A stretch of DNA of 64,000 nt from Affinundibacterium flavidum (GCF_014284175.1 NZ_JACOGA010000006.1:204801-268800), one strand, 5' to 3'. Counted from the stretch's first letter, positions 1 through 9,505 are shown. Notes: generated by a model not told the origin, from the sequence alone. Numbers and translations are program-made.

Positions 1-1185
1 AGCAATGGCGATGTCGCTTGCGATCATTATCATCGTTACGCCGAAGATGTAGAACACATCGCTAATCTCGGCCTCGATGCGTATCGCTTTTCGGTCTCAT
101 GGTCACGCGTGCAACCTGATGGCAACGGTGCCTGGAATGAAGAAGGCATGGCTTTCTATGCGCGTCTGATCAGTGCATTAGCGCAAAAAAACATCAGCGC
201 CCACATGACCTTGTATCACTGGGATTTGCCGCAAGCCTTGCAAGAGCAGGGCGGTTGGCTTAATCGCGACACCGCCGTCCATTTCGCCCGCTACGCACAA
301 GAAATGGCAGCACGTTTTGGTGACCAACTAGCCAGTATCGCCACGCATAATGAGCCTTGGTGTACCGCCAATCTTGGTTATGGTAATGGCCAATTCGCTC
401 CCGGCATTAAAGATGAAGTTGCCGCTTTACAGGTCTCGCACCACCTCTTGCTATCGCATGGTCTGGCGATACAAGCGATGCGCACCCAAAACAAAAGCGC
501 CAAGTTAGGTATTGTTCTCAATCAATGGACCGCCGACTCCGCTACCGAAAGCGAAGCCGATCGCGCAGCCGCAGCATGGGAATATGCGCGCTCAGTACAA
601 TGGTTTATGGACCCGATTTTTCGTGGACATTATCCGGAACTCGCACTCGCCAAAATCGATCAATCGCGCTTTGTCGTCGAACCCGGCGATCTGCAAGCGA
701 TACATCAACCTTTAGACTTTTTAGGCATCAATTACTATTTCCGTGCCTATGTCAGCACAGAAACCCCTCCACGCCTGCCAGAAGCAAAACTAGGCTTAAC
801 CGACATGGGCTGGGAGATTTATCCAGAAGGCCTAAGCCGCCTCTTGATTGGCATACACCAAGAATACAAAGACCTAGGATTACCACCCATCTACATCACA
901 GAAAACGGCATCGCCGTCGCCGATCAGCTAGAAGGCGAACAAATCCACGACTCAGCACGCATCGACTACATGCAGCGCCACTTTCAAGAAGTCGCCAAAG
1001 CCATAGCAGCAGGCGTGAATATTAAGGGATTCTTCTACTGGAGCCTGCTCGATAATTTCGAATGGAATTCAGGCTACCTACGCCGCTTTGGTTTGATTTA
1101 TGTCGACTATGTGAGTCAGCGTAGGATTTGGAAGGATAGTGCGATTTGGTTTAAGGAGTTTGTGCGGAAGTTTCGGGGTGGCTGA
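1..1185 (+). CDS. GH1 family beta-glucosidase, 5'-truncated by the window edge
   Basis: Hydrolyses terminal beta-glucosyl residues of cellobiose-like or aryl glucosides by a retaining mechanism. The frame is open from base 1, so the gene starts upstream; the first visible residues (YRFSVSWSRV near bases 82-111) are the conserved GH1 block. The NEP acid/base motif is encoded near 349-357 and the nucleophile motif ITENG near 895-909. The C-terminal block with DNFEWNSGY and RFGLIYVDY is complete and the stop is at 1183-1185. About 394 residues are visible of a usual 440-460. No signal peptide can be judged. Family assignment is secure; the substrate is not determinable. Confidence 0.95.
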   Translation, partial: SNGDVACDHYHRYAEDVEHIANLGLDAYRFSVSWSRVQPDGNGAWNEEGMAFYARLISALAQKNISAHMTLYHWDLPQALQEQGGWLNRDTAVHFARYAQEMAARFGDQLASIATHNEPWCTANLGYGNGQFAPGIKDEVAALQVSHHLLLSHGLAIQAMRTQNKSAKLGIVLNQWTADSATESEADRAAAAWEYARSVQWFMDPIFRGHYPELALAKIDQSRFVVEPGDLQAIHQPLDFLGINYYFRAYVSTETPPRLPEAKLGLTDMGWEIYPEGLSRLLIGIHQEYKDLGLPPIYITENGIAVADQLEGEQIHDSARIDYMQRHFQEVAKAIAAGVNIKGFFYWSLLDNFEWNSGYLRRFGLIYVDYVSQRRIWKDSAIWFKEFVRKFRGG

Positions 1186-1193
1186 GTTGGGGC

Positions 1194-1736
1194 TCACGCC
1201 CGCATACCTATCCATATCACCGCCTCGGTAGAAGCTTCAACCACTGGCGAGAGTAGTCGTGACCAAAATTCGCCATCATGCAAATGCGATGCCGAATGAT
1301 CGTGATGCCGACGCTCGTCTTCGATGATAGACGAGATAGCCAGCACCGCAGCATCGTCTTTGTCTCGCAGTTGCGCTAATTGATGCTCAAGGTGGCGCAG
1401 CACGACGCGCTCAACGGCAACGGTAGTCGCAGCAATTGCCTTACGCCCGAATAGCCCAGTCCCCAGACCAAGCACAAATCCACCTAGCGCACATAGCCAA
1501 TAGCTGTGACAACGTCGTTGTCCACGGCGCTGTAACTCAGCCCAAAAAATGGCGCGGTGTTTTTCTTCGTGTGATTTGAATTCGCTAAGCTCGGCTATCA
1601 TGTCGCGCGCAGTGAGTCGGGCGACAAGAATTTGCCCGGTGTAGATACAAATAGCACCATGTTCGCCGGCATGGTTGACTTTGAGGATGCGTGATCCTAG
1701 AGGGAAATCTTTATGCAAAGCCGGGCGATTTATCAT
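1194..1736 (-). CDS. coq7: Coq7-type di-iron 2-polyprenyl-3-methyl-6-methoxy-benzoquinol hydroxylase
   Basis: Coq7 proteins hydroxylate demethoxyubiquinol in ubiquinone synthesis at the inner membrane face. The sequence shows the ferritin-like di-iron ligands in order: VNHAGEHGA (residues 20-28), EEKHRAIF (about 56-63) and a late EDERRHHD block (about 139-146). A glycine-rich hydrophobic stretch around residues 82-100 fits the membrane-associated helix. At 180 residues it is somewhat short for the family, with the N terminus starting close to the first helix. It converges on the glucosidase gene, with only 8 bp between the stops. It could be the main Coq7 or a paralogue. Confidence 0.85.
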   Translation of the reverse strand: MINRPALHKDFPLGSRILKVNHAGEHGAICIYTGQILVARLTARDMIAELSEFKSHEEKHRAIFWAELQRRGQRRCHSYWLCALGGFVLGLGTGLFGRKAIAATTVAVERVVLRHLEHQLAQLRDKDDAAVLAISSIIEDERRHHDHSASHLHDGEFWSRLLSPVVEASTEAVIWIGMRA

Positions 1737-1877
1737 GCGTGTGATGTTGAATCGATAGTTGGGAGGAGTCTGGGTTTAGTTTAAACCGGGCGGAAATTCT
1801 GCCGCAGTTTCCGATAATCTCGGTAAGAAATTGTGCATGAGTTTCGGCGGTGCGGCTTGGGGTGAGTGTACGAATGC

Positions 1878-2162
1878 TCAAGCCAATGCTCTGAGAACCG
1901 CTTGCGGCTCTTTTGATACAACATGTAGTAAAGCTAAAGCTGGGCCATGTGGAGAGCGATCGCCGCGCTCCCAATGACGTAATGTACCGACACTAATACA
2001 AAATTTGGCAGCAAATTCCACCTGCGTTAAACCCAGGCTGTGGCGTAACTGCGCCACATCAATTGCTTCTGGGCGATGAGTGCGTGCGGCGACAGCCTTG
2101 CCTTGGCTGTGCGCAATTGCTTCCTGCAATCCTTGCTTAATACCTTCAAATGCTTTTGTCAT
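1878..2162 (-). CDS. XRE-family HTH protein, HigA/NadS-like antitoxin, no toxin partner seen
   Basis: A 94-residue DNA-binding protein. Residues 36-75 form a lambda-repressor-type helix-turn-helix (LRHSLGLTQVEFAAKF, then GTLRHWERGDRSP), and the C terminus (GPALALLHVVSKEPQAVLRAL) is typical of antitoxins encoded beside RelE/HigB toxins. Such antitoxins usually follow the toxin gene directly. The 5' flank (2163-2338) has no toxin-sized frame and holds only an attC-like palindrome; the 3' flank has none before coq7. It is therefore an orphan antitoxin or a lone regulator. It is the last gene of the leftmost minus-strand accessory run. Confidence 0.75.
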   Translation of the reverse strand: MTKAFEGIKQGLQEAIAHSQGKAVAARTHRPEAIDVAQLRHSLGLTQVEFAAKFCISVGTLRHWERGDRSPHGPALALLHVVSKEPQAVLRALA

Positions 2163-2264
2163 GATAGATTTTCTGTTGAACGATTAACTATGCGATCCCA
2201 CCGTCGCCTTAAGAAATGACCAACAGTATAACCAACACAACAATATAAATTCATGATGCTTGAT

Positions 2265-2344
2265 GCTTGACGCTTGAATTGATGGATGGCAATGCGTAGC
2301 ATTGATTTCATTGTTGAATGACCTGTGACGTAGCATTCTTAGCG
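2265..2344 (-). other. attC-like recombination site (degenerate), 3' of the Mrr-like gene
   Basis: The low-coordinate end GCTTGACGCTTGAATTGATGG matches the R'/L' arm of better sites such as 24609 (GCTTAACGCTGATTTG). The far arm (TTTCATTGTTGAATGACC, then TTCTTAGCG) matches their other arm. As in the better sites, the stop of the upstream gene (TTA at 2339-2341) lies inside the terminal core. Core triplets are mutated (GAC for AAC, CTT for GTT), so it may be inactive. Confidence 0.45.
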
Positions 2345-3358
2345 AATAATCCCAGTGCCCGGACTTCGGAGGGCAGTAAGCCACTTTTCTACTCCATCGC
2401 GCTCAACTGCTTGAATTGAGTAGCCTCTTGCATGGATAGTATTCTTTGCGGCGGGACTAAGTTCTGACGTCGTTACGATGACACCGTACTCTGCGCCCTC
2501 GTGCAGGACGTCTGAATGCAGACCTTTGATAATGACTCGGTCTACTTTTTTCTTTTGTCGCTTGCATTGAGCGATTAACAAAGGCTGATCGTTTGTTGAT
2601 GAGTCGGGATTCCAAGCCCGCACATCAACGCCATCATCATTCGATCCAGGGCCAATTTCAACTTTGTAGCCCTCTCTGTGGAAAAATTCGGCAGTCAGTT
2701 CTTCGAACTTTCGCCAATGTATTTCTGGAAGACGGTTAGTGTTGGCTGATAAATAATCGAGGAAGCGTTGATCAATGAATTTTCCGACCTCGGGGCTATC
2801 GCTGCAGCCCGAGAATAGTTTTTGAAGTTCAATCGGATTTTGCCACTCAGTCGCTCGACAGACAGAGTGTGGGTCTAAAGTACTCGCTCTATGAATTATC
2901 TCAATTCGCGTCATGGCGATTTCAAGTCCAACGGATCCGAACTGTTTTCGGCATTCAAATATGATTTCGGATGGATCAATTGATTTAGATTGTTGCCTCG
3001 ATGTTTCTTGTGTACATTTCATCCACAGCTGGTTGAATAGTTTAGATGCTTCTTCAAACTCACTGAGCTTTCCGATTTTTCTGTATTTGTGGAAAAGTTT
3101 GGCTGACTCGTAGATCATCCCGTGATACTCCTCCTTCAAGTAGCCAATGCGGTGTAGCAGCTTGTAAAAGAGCTCTTCGTAGTCTTCAGATCGAAGTCGG
3201 GTGCCATGTATTTCAGAATCAATAATTATGTCGGGGTACTCTGTTCCTGACAGATGGTCGCAAAGTTCGTCGATAGATAGGGCAAGACCTGCCTTATAGC
3301 CAGCAATCTCAGAAAGTCCATCCGCGAGGGCCTGAGGCCCAAAGTTCATTCCTCCCAT
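2339..3358 (-). CDS. Mrr-like PD-(D/E)XK restriction endonuclease domain protein
   Basis: The C-terminal half (last ~140 residues) is an Mrr_cat-type nuclease: RKFEELTAEFFHREGYKVE (helix with conserved E), DDGVDVRAW (catalytic D), then LLIAQCKRQ (QxK) and a Rossmann-like tail with GVIVTTSELS. It probably cuts DNA, perhaps modified DNA, in defence. The N-terminal ~190 residues are helical and not recognised. The open frame runs upstream to a TTG at 3469, but a promoter -10 lies at 3450-3455, so that start is unlikely. ATG 3358 or ATG 3349, both in purine-rich context (GGGGGAG, GGGAGGA), fit better. An attC-like site overlaps the stop, so it looks like a defence gene carried as an integron cassette. 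Confidence 0.8.
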   Translation of the reverse strand: MGGMNFGPQALADGLSEIAGYKAGLALSIDELCDHLSGTEYPDIIIDSEIHGTRLRSEDYEELFYKLLHRIGYLKEEYHGMIYESAKLFHKYRKIGKLSEFEEASKLFNQLWMKCTQETSRQQSKSIDPSEIIFECRKQFGSVGLEIAMTRIEIIHRASTLDPHSVCRATEWQNPIELQKLFSGCSDSPEVGKFIDQRFLDYLSANTNRLPEIHWRKFEELTAEFFHREGYKVEIGPGSNDDGVDVRAWNPDSSTNDQPLLIAQCKRQKKKVDRVIIKGLHSDVLHEGAEYGVIVTTSELSPAAKNTIHARGYSIQAVERDGVEKWLTALRSPGTGIIR

Positions 3359-3449
3359 ATCTCCCCCATGGATATTCACCTTCAACAATACGATGGCAAC
3401 TTCTACACTACTAAAAATTCCCCGAAAAACATAATGAATCAAGCGGCTG

Positions 3450-3477
3450 ATTCTATCAAGCTTCAACAACGAGGTAA
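3450..3477 (-). promoter_or_regulatory. Promoter F, solo copy of the cassette-promoter family
   Basis: On the minus strand: TTACCT, 16 nt, TAGAAT, with GCTTGA directly before the -10 as in modules A-E. The -35 is degenerate compared with TTGACT/G. It precedes the Mrr-like gene, whose start lies 92 to 101 bp downstream of the -10. Confidence 0.5.
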
Positions 3478-3562
3478 GAAAATAATCTTTGTCTAATTTC
3501 AGACAGTAGCGATATCCGCAATTCTGATAAATTCGCTTTCACATTTTCCTCTCCAAAAAAAC

Positions 3563-4270
3563 TCAACACCCCTGCCGAGACAACTTAGCCACTTCATTCA
3601 CATGCTTCCCAGATTTCGCTGCGGACGACAACAGCAACACCGTATCCGAATTGTTGTATCGCGATTTTTCGATGATGAGGTCGATTTTGCCGTCGCGGTC
3701 GATGTCGCCAGCCCACGAGACACTGATCGTCTCGGCGAAATCGCTCTCGTTACTTTCCATAGTATCGCCTAACCATTGCTTAATGCTCTTCCCGTCACTA
3801 TTACCAACGAGATAGACTTTGCATTGCTCAAATTCCTCACTCCTAGCTTTTTTCTTACATTGATGCTCGACCGTGTATACCGTTTTATCGAATGTGATGG
3901 TTTGACCTTTGTCGCTGGAAGTAATGCTGGCTTGTTTGACGATACCGGTCTTCAGACCCTCTCTTCTGATGAGCATGAAGGGGTCCGGCCCTTTCATCTC
4001 GACTTGCTTGCCCGAGTACGAAGCTTTGTCTTTTTCATCGTCCATGATGCCGTCAAATACTGTTTTGATTTTGGGCGCGGCGGTCTTCAGTTCTGCATGT
4101 TCGCCATCGACCATTAAGGCAAACCAATTTCTACCCGCGACATTGGGTACCTCGCCACTATGAAAAGTACCGACTTGCATGATCTCGGTAGGAATGGTGT
4201 CTACTGCTGAGGCCATGGGGATTACCAAGCCGAGAAGTAAAGATGTTAAAACGCGATTTGCTAAATGCAT
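3563..4270 (-). CDS. Exported protein of unknown function with FG-GAP-like segment
   Basis: A 235-residue protein with a Sec signal peptide (hydrophobic residues 8-22, cleavage near ASA-VD). The last third has GDIDRDGKIDLIIEKS, a calcium-loop-like motif seen in FG-GAP or VCBS repeats, where it often describes a computed output value. I do not recognise the rest. It follows the VOC gene by 56 bp on the same strand. A GTTGGAG core sits 5 bp before its start on the minus strand, so this may be the boundary of a worn attC. Probably shares promoter E. Function unknown. Confidence 0.75.
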   Translation of the reverse strand: MHLANRVLTSLLLGLVIPMASAVDTIPTEIMQVGTFHSGEVPNVAGRNWFALMVDGEHAELKTAAPKIKTVFDGIMDDEKDKASYSGKQVEMKGPDPFMLIRREGLKTGIVKQASITSSDKGQTITFDKTVYTVEHQCKKKARSEEFEQCKVYLVGNSDGKSIKQWLGDTMESNESDFAETISVSWAGDIDRDGKIDLIIEKSRYNNSDTVLLLSSAAKSGKHVNEVAKLSRQGC

Positions 4271-4326
4271 GAAGTCTCCAACAAGTTTTTTGCCGCTATT
4301 GAAAAATTTAAGCCTGCCAATAGAAC

Positions 4327-4818
4327 TTAATTTCCTGTACCAAAACGTGCAGCCTCAATCGCTGCAATATTGATTTTCGTCATCTCCATCATCGCCTCAA
4401 AAGCGCGTTTAGCAGCGGCATGATCGGGATCAGTAATCGCTTCCGACAAGGCGACTGGCGTGATCTGCCATGACAAGCCCCATTTATCTTTGCACCAACC
4501 GCAGGCACTTTCGCTGCCGCCATTGTTGATGATGGCATTCCAGTAGCGATCGGTTTCTTCTTGATCGTAGGTCGCCACCTGAAACGAGAATGCCTCGTTA
4601 TGCTTAAATGCCGGGCCACCGTTCAGTCCTAGGCAAGGAATGCCCAAGACTGTGAAAGTGACAGTCAAAACATCGCCTTGTTTACCGGACGGATAATCTC
4701 CCGGCGCGCGATACACGGTCTCGACCGAAGAATCAGGAAAGGTTCGCGCATAAAAATTCGCCGCTTCTTCCGCGTCGCCGTTATACCAAAGACATATAGT
4801 GTTTTTTGCGTGTTTCAT
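4327..4818 (-). CDS. VOC superfamily protein, PhnB/3-demethylubiquinone-9 3-methyltransferase-like
   Basis: A 163-residue protein of the 'PhnB-like' VOC group: it begins with NTICLWYNGDAEEAANFY and continues with FPDSSVETVYRAPGDYPSGKQGD, FTVLGIPCLGLNGG, WNAIINNGG and CGWCKDKWGLSWQI, the usual order for this family. Despite the family name these proteins are not shown to be methyltransferases; the fold may bind a metal or small molecule. The start has a weak GGAG upstream. Promoter E lies about 85 bp 5' of the start. Confident on family, not on activity. Confidence 0.85.
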   Translation of the reverse strand: MKHAKNTICLWYNGDAEEAANFYARTFPDSSVETVYRAPGDYPSGKQGDVLTVTFTVLGIPCLGLNGGPAFKHNEAFSFQVATYDQEETDRYWNAIINNGGSESACGWCKDKWGLSWQITPVALSEAITDPDHAAAKRAFEAMMEMTKINIAAIEAARFGTGN

Positions 4819-4901
4819 GTTTAGGTTTCTCCGCGTTGAAGATGATTGAACGAAGTGGGTGATACGGATAGATTGGGGAATTGTTACGCGCTAAGTGAAT
4901 C

Positions 4902-4929
4902 ATTCTATCAAGCTTAGTCACCGCGTCAA
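4902..4929 (-). promoter_or_regulatory. Promoter E of the cassette-promoter family
   Basis: Minus strand TTGACG, 16 nt, TAGAAT, preceded by GTTGTC and with GCTTGA before the -10, matching modules A-D in spacing and flanks. It lacks their ~150-nt leader and GTT site. The rest of the 340-bp gap (4819-5158) shows no gene. Confidence 0.75.
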
Positions 4930-5158
4930 GACAACAATTTTGAATGAGATTGAGGGAGCTGGAGCAAGGTAAGCTTGTAAAGTCGGCGGGGAAGAATGTG
5001 GCGTCGTTGAATGTAATTATCGGGATTTCCTAGTTGAACTAGACGAGTCTAAAAATTGATGAGGCACTTCCAATGAAGCAAAGAAGTCAAAAATGGCATG
5101 CGTTTGATTGTGCATTTCATGGAAAACCCTTGGGACAAAACATGAGGAAATGCGCTCA

Positions 5159-6715
5159 CTAAGCAGATTTGACGTTTGAAGGCTCGTAATACCAACGCTC
5201 GGAGCGACCATCGTAGTTTTTATGCCCATCTATATATGCTCGATTGGCTAAATCTGGCGCGATTGAATGCAGTACTGGGAAGATAGTATCTAGCATCTTC
5301 CCTATTTGTATTTTTATTCCTGTGAAGGCAGAATGTCGGATCATATAGGTGATCAGCGATGCTGCTTTCTCACCGTTCAGCTCGCAAAGTTCTCGAAATG
5401 CATTTGTGAGGAGCTGTTGGGCTTGGTTACCTATTTCCTCTGTGAGCTTGACTGTGAAGGTATCCCTTTCTGCCGCTGTTTCCAATGCATAGCAATGCAG
5501 TTCGATGTCCGCAGCATTCAAATACGCAATCATTTCTCTATAAGCGATGACGGTTTCTTCAATTAGTTGTCTATTCATTGGTTCTGAGCGCGAACAATTG
5601 CGCGTAATTGGAAACTCCACGTTGAGTGCAAAATCAATCAATTCCAACATCGATTTGGTATGGTCAACCACACTATTGATGCTTAACCAAGATTTAGTTT
5701 TGTAAATGTTTAGCCATTGTTGATAAGATGCTTGAACCTCAGAGAGAAATGAAAATTCCTTCCGCGTATTAATCGATACGATCATATGATTCCTGATCGA
5801 CCAAAAATCTTGTTCAGATTTATTTCTTTCTATGTTCCACAAGCGTTCGTGTAGTTGAGGGTACCAAGCAAAATCAGGACGTGCACGGAGAATCAATCGT
5901 CGTAAGATTTCTTCAAGGAGCTCTGTCGATATATCCACATTTTTTTGAGATATTTCATATAGTTCGTTACAAGCGTTTTTGCGCTTGTCGATACTAATTG
6001 GGTAATCGAATTTTTTCCCATTTCTTACATCTATTAAATTTATCAAGGCATGTACCAAGATTGGCGGCCGCAGATGGCAAACGTTTCTAGCGAAAAGTAA
6101 GATGTCTTCCGGATCTTCATGGAATTCATTGAAGATACCCTTACCTGCCCAGTTTCGTTCAGGGATACTGTCGTAGATACTTAAAATGAATTCTGGATTA
6201 GTGCGAGACTCTTCTATGAGTAGCTGTGATAGCGGTTTGATGAGTTCATTTTTCGAATAGTTCGCAAGCAGGTTTGGCCAATTTTTCCAGCAAAACATAC
6301 CCCACTCAATTCTCATTTGCCTTGGTAATGCATCGGATAAGAGCCAAGTTTTTAATGTGGGATAAATAGTTTCGCCAAAATTATCTGTATAAAGTGTGTG
6401 CCCAAAATCACAGGCGAGTAAGGTCATGATTTTCAATCCCAGGATCGGATTTCGGCGGTTGATGGAATGGATTTTGTTTAATAGTTTCCTAGCTTGAGGA
6501 CTTAAATCCTCCATTTTTTGATCATATCCTCGTCTTTCTGGTAGCGCGGAAAGTTCTACAGCTAAGGCAGAGAAGTCATAGTCTGGTGTGGATTCTTGTA
6601 TAACAACGATGAAATTTTCTTTTTCGATGTTAGATGGAATGTTAAACGCGCCAGTCGGTGGCCGACTATTTTGTGTTCGATTGACATATCCAGTAAGAAT
6701 TTTCCAAATTTTCAT
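5159..6715 (-). CDS. Unrecognised 518-residue protein
   Basis: A long, AT-rich, mostly alpha-helical frame without signal peptide or clear membrane segment. I recognise no domain. A start at ATG 6715 has AAGG five bases upstream. Composition (many I, N, K, E) differs from the GC-richer neighbours iorAB, suggesting acquisition. Regular helices (for example LIDFALNVEFPIT, ACNELYEISQK) suggest a scaffold or HEAT-like solenoid, but this is a guess. It stands alone between the VOC gene and the DUF1801 gene, in an accessory stretch that also holds a nuclease gene, so a defence role is possible but unproven. Confidence 0.7.
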   Translation of the reverse strand: MKIWKILTGYVNRTQNSRPPTGAFNIPSNIEKENFIVVIQESTPDYDFSALAVELSALPERRGYDQKMEDLSPQARKLLNKIHSINRRNPILGLKIMTLLACDFGHTLYTDNFGETIYPTLKTWLLSDALPRQMRIEWGMFCWKNWPNLLANYSKNELIKPLSQLLIEESRTNPEFILSIYDSIPERNWAGKGIFNEFHEDPEDILLFARNVCHLRPPILVHALINLIDVRNGKKFDYPISIDKRKNACNELYEISQKNVDISTELLEEILRRLILRARPDFAWYPQLHERLWNIERNKSEQDFWSIRNHMIVSINTRKEFSFLSEVQASYQQWLNIYKTKSWLSINSVVDHTKSMLELIDFALNVEFPITRNCSRSEPMNRQLIEETVIAYREMIAYLNAADIELHCYALETAAERDTFTVKLTEEIGNQAQQLLTNAFRELCELNGEKAASLITYMIRHSAFTGIKIQIGKMLDTIFPVLHSIAPDLANRAYIDGHKNYDGRSERWYYEPSNVKSA

Positions 6716-6850
6716 GCAGCCTTGCTTTCAAAGTGTTGCGCTTAGTATCGAGCATAGTAACGCCCTAGGCTTTTCTTGCAACCATGGATCGCAGATGACT
6801 AATTAATTTCAACGGTAAATGATTTTGATTTTAAGTCCACGTCAAGCGAA

Positions 6851-7285
6851 TCAGCAAGCACCGCCACTTCGCGCAATCCCATACTGCACGGCGAGCTTCA
6901 GTACATCCACATTGATATCTTTCAGCGCCTTGAACTTGATGCAATAGCCAGTAACACTTGCCTTACCTAGATCTTTTCCAAATTTTTGCGCCAGGTCGTT
7001 TTTATCCTCTATCCCAAGAATATAGACGGATATTCCCACTGTATTGGCGCTGACACCGATTTGATAAAATTCCCGGCTCTTTCCATTGGCATAGTTGATC
7101 GTCTGAAATCCATAACCTATGTTCGGATTAGAAACCACTTTACCATGCTCATCTTTACCATCCAGAAACCACAATCGACATTGCGGCATCAGCGCTAACA
7201 TGAGCTCATGCAAGGTCTGCAGATCGCTGCGTTTTTGATCCGCATGAGTAGCGATGTATTCCTGGATTTGATTTTGGGTGTTCAT
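6851..7285 (-). CDS. DUF1801 (YdhG-like) family protein
   Basis: A 144-residue protein with the DUF1801 layout: helical N terminus (IQEYIATHADQKRSDLQTLHELML), a strand with LWFLDGKDEHGK, then GYGFQTINYANGKSREFYQIGVSAN and IKFKALKDINVDVLKLAVQYG. Members are small cytosolic proteins of unknown function with a fold related to frataxin-like or SufE-like domains. It lies 21 bp downstream of iorB's stop on the same strand, but that spacing reads downstream of iorB, so it could be its 3' partner. Promoter not identified. Confidence 0.75.
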   Translation of the reverse strand: MNTQNQIQEYIATHADQKRSDLQTLHELMLALMPQCRLWFLDGKDEHGKVVSNPNIGYGFQTINYANGKSREFYQIGVSANTVGISVYILGIEDKNDLAQKFGKDLGKASVTGYCIKFKALKDINVDVLKLAVQYGIARSGGAC

Positions 7286-7306
7286 GTCAAATTTTTCATC
7301 TACTGC

Positions 7307-9505
7307 CTAGACTAGGCGGCTTGGTAACAAATCATAGCCTAATTTATTCAACGGTAAAGAGCAAATATTGTCTGAGTTTGCTGCCATGATGGCGTTGACT
7401 ACCGCGGGTGCTAGTGGTCCCACGGCTTCTTCGCCGACGCCGCCAGGTTGTTCACTATTTTCTAGGATGATGACTTTGATCGCAGGCGTTTCAGCCAGCG
7501 TCAATAAGCGGTAATCGTGGAAATTTGATTGTTGAACCGCACCGTCTTGCAGTGATATTTCGCCATAGAAGCAGGCGGAGAGCGCGAAGACGATGCCGCC
7601 TTCCACTTGCGCTGCGACGCTGTTGGGATTGACCGCAATACCGCAATCGATGACGCAGGTAATTTGGTGCAGACGTATTTGCTTCTTCTCGTTGAGGCTG
7701 AGTTCAACTACGTGCGCGATCACGCTGCCATTAGCAACGGACATGGCAATACCACGATGTTGTCCTGAGGTTACGGGGCGATGCCAGTCGGTCGCTGTAG
7801 CGATGGCTTCTAACACTTTTTTCTCGCGACTATTTTCTTTGACTAAGCGCAAGCGATATTGCAAGCCATCTAGCTGCGTTTGACGCGCGAGTGAGTCGAT
7901 AAAGCGTTCATAGGCGAAAACGTTTTGCGACGCCGAGACCGAGCGCCAAAACCCGACAGGTACGCCAATATCCACCGTGCTGACATGGGTAGTGATAGAG
8001 TCGATTTGATAGTAATCCGGTTGACGACCGATAGCGGTGGTGTCGATTGGAATCGCTTCTTGTTTGTATAGCCCCATGCGCGAGTAGGTCAACAAAGACT
8101 CGCAGGCGATATGGGTCTGCAGTGACAGCGGCATGCCATGTTGATTCAGTGCGGCACGGATTTTGATGGCAGACGCTGGTCGGTAATAGTCGTGTTGTAT
8201 ATCTTCTTCACGACTCCAGATGAGTTTTACCGGCTTGCCACTGATGCGGGATAAGGTCGCAGCCTGTAGGGCAAAATCAAACTCCTCGCGTCGGCCAAAC
8301 CCGCCGCCCGCGAAAGTCGTATGAATGGTGATTTGCTCGATAGCTAAACCGAGTGCATTTGCCAGATAATCGCGGGTTGCCGATTGCGTTTGCGTCGGTA
8401 ACCAAAGCTCGGCATGTGTCTCTGTAACATGCGCTGTGGCGGTCATAGGCTCCATGGTGGCATGCGCCAAAAAGGGGAAATGATAGACGGCATCGACGAA
8501 CTTGGATGCGCCTGTTTGAACCCGCGCGCGGTGCGTTTCCACTTCTTGTTGTGTTTTCCCTTTCGCTACAAATAAGGGGCCAGCTTGGGTCAAGGTTTTT
8601 TGCAATAAGGCGCGGTAGCTTGCCGAAGAATGCTTGCTCGCAGCTTTATCATTCCAAACCGGCTGTAAACTATCAACGCCACGTTTCGCGCTCCAATAGC
8701 TATCGGCGAGTACTGCGACCGCGTTCGCTAATTCGATCACTTGCTTAACGCCGTCGATTTTGAGCGCTGGTTTCGTATCAACTTTGCGCAGGTTGGCGCC
8801 GAACTTCGGGCTGTGGCGTAGCGTTGCGACTAGCATGTCAGGCACTTGTACATCAATTCCATAGATGGCAGTACCATTGACCTTGGCTGGCAGGTCTAAC
8901 CTGGGCATGGGTTTGCCTATACAACGCCAATCGCTTTTGGATTTTTGCGGTACGGGCTCGCTTACTGCTATGGTGGAGGCGGCTAATGCGAGCTCGCCAT
9001 AGCTAAGTGTTGCGCCAGTTTGCAGATGGATGACCGTACCATTCTTTGTTGTGCAATGTGAGATGGGCGTTGACCAAACTGTACTCGCGACGGCCAATAG
9101 TTTTGCACGCGCGAGGGCACCTGCTTGGCGTAGCGCGATAAATTGCTTGGCGACGCCACTACTGCCATAGGTCCCATATTCTTCGAGCTTGGCATTAAAA
9201 AAACGCATCTCTAGCGGTGCCATCTGCAGTTGCACGTTTCGCCAATCGAGATCCAATTCATCGGCAAGTATTTGCGCCAGCGAGGTTCCTGTGCCTTGAC
9301 CTATTTCACTGGTATTTGAAAATATCGTGACCGAATTGTCGGTAGCAATACGAACCCAACCTAAAGTCGCATCGCCTGTTTGAGTATCCGCCGTGAGCTT
9401 TGCTATAGGCTTAAGAGTGGCGGCAGCGGACTTGGTATGCGCAAACGGAATAGCGATCAATAATCCGGTGTTGCCAAGATGGCGCAAGAAGTCGCGGCGC
9501 TTCAT
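7307..9505 (-). CDS. iorB: Molybdopterin-binding large subunit, isoquinoline 1-oxidoreductase beta type (xanthine dehydrogenase family)
   Basis: A 732-residue molybdenum hydroxylase subunit exported by Tat: it opens with [11 protein letters not shown] and a hydrophobic stretch. It contains [22 protein letters not shown], the aldehyde-oxidase a/b hammerhead ([20 protein letters not shown]), [12 protein letters not shown] and the late [19 protein letters not shown] block with the catalytic glutamate. It overlaps iorA by 4 bp (ATGA-type coupling), and the two make the heterodimer; electrons pass to the small subunit's 2Fe-2S clusters and then to a c-type cytochrome not encoded nearby. It hydroxylates an N-heterocycle or oxidises an aldehyde; the substrate is unknown. 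Confidence 0.92.
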   Translation of the reverse strand: MKRRDFLRHLGNTGLLIAIPFAHTKSAAATLKPIAKLTADTQTGDATLGWVRIATDNSVTIFSNTSEIGQGTGTSLAQILADELDLDWRNVQLQMAPLEMRFFNAKLEEYGTYGSSGVAKQFIALRQAGALARAKLLAVASTVWSTPISHCTTKNGTVIHLQTGATLSYGELALAASTIAVSEPVPQKSKSDWRCIGKPMPRLDLPAKVNGTAIYGIDVQVPDMLVATLRHSPKFGANLRKVDTKPALKIDGVKQVIELANAVAVLADSYWSAKRGVDSLQPVWNDKAASKHSSASYRALLQKTLTQAGPLFVAKGKTQQEVETHRARVQTGASKFVDAVYHFPFLAHATMEPMTATAHVTETHAELWLPTQTQSATRDYLANALGLAIEQITIHTTFAGGGFGRREEFDFALQAATLSRISGKPVKLIWSREEDIQHDYYRPASAIKIRAALNQHGMPLSLQTHIACESLLTYSRMGLYKQEAIPIDTTAIGRQPDYYQIDSITTHVSTVDIGVPVGFWRSVSASQNVFAYERFIDSLARQTQLDGLQYRLRLVKENSREKKVLEAIATATDWHRPVTSGQHRGIAMSVANGSVIAHVVELSLNEKKQIRLHQITCVIDCGIAVNPNSVAAQVEGGIVFALSACFYGEISLQDGAVQQSNFHDYRLLTLAETPAIKVIILENSEQPGGVGEEAVGPLAPAVVNAIMAANSDNICSLPLNKLGYDLLPSRLV

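Noticed and set aside
1711..1974. 87-codon minus-strand frame beside coq7
   Set aside because: Overlaps the antitoxin-like gene and coq7 in another frame; composition is not protein-like.
4276..4333. Possible attC between the VOC gene and the secreted-protein gene
   Set aside because: A GTTGGAG core near the start and a stop in CTTAAT fit by position, but the arms do not pair convincingly.
5017..5229. 70-codon minus-strand frame after the 518-residue gene
   Set aside because: Overlaps that gene's end in another frame and has no ribosome site.
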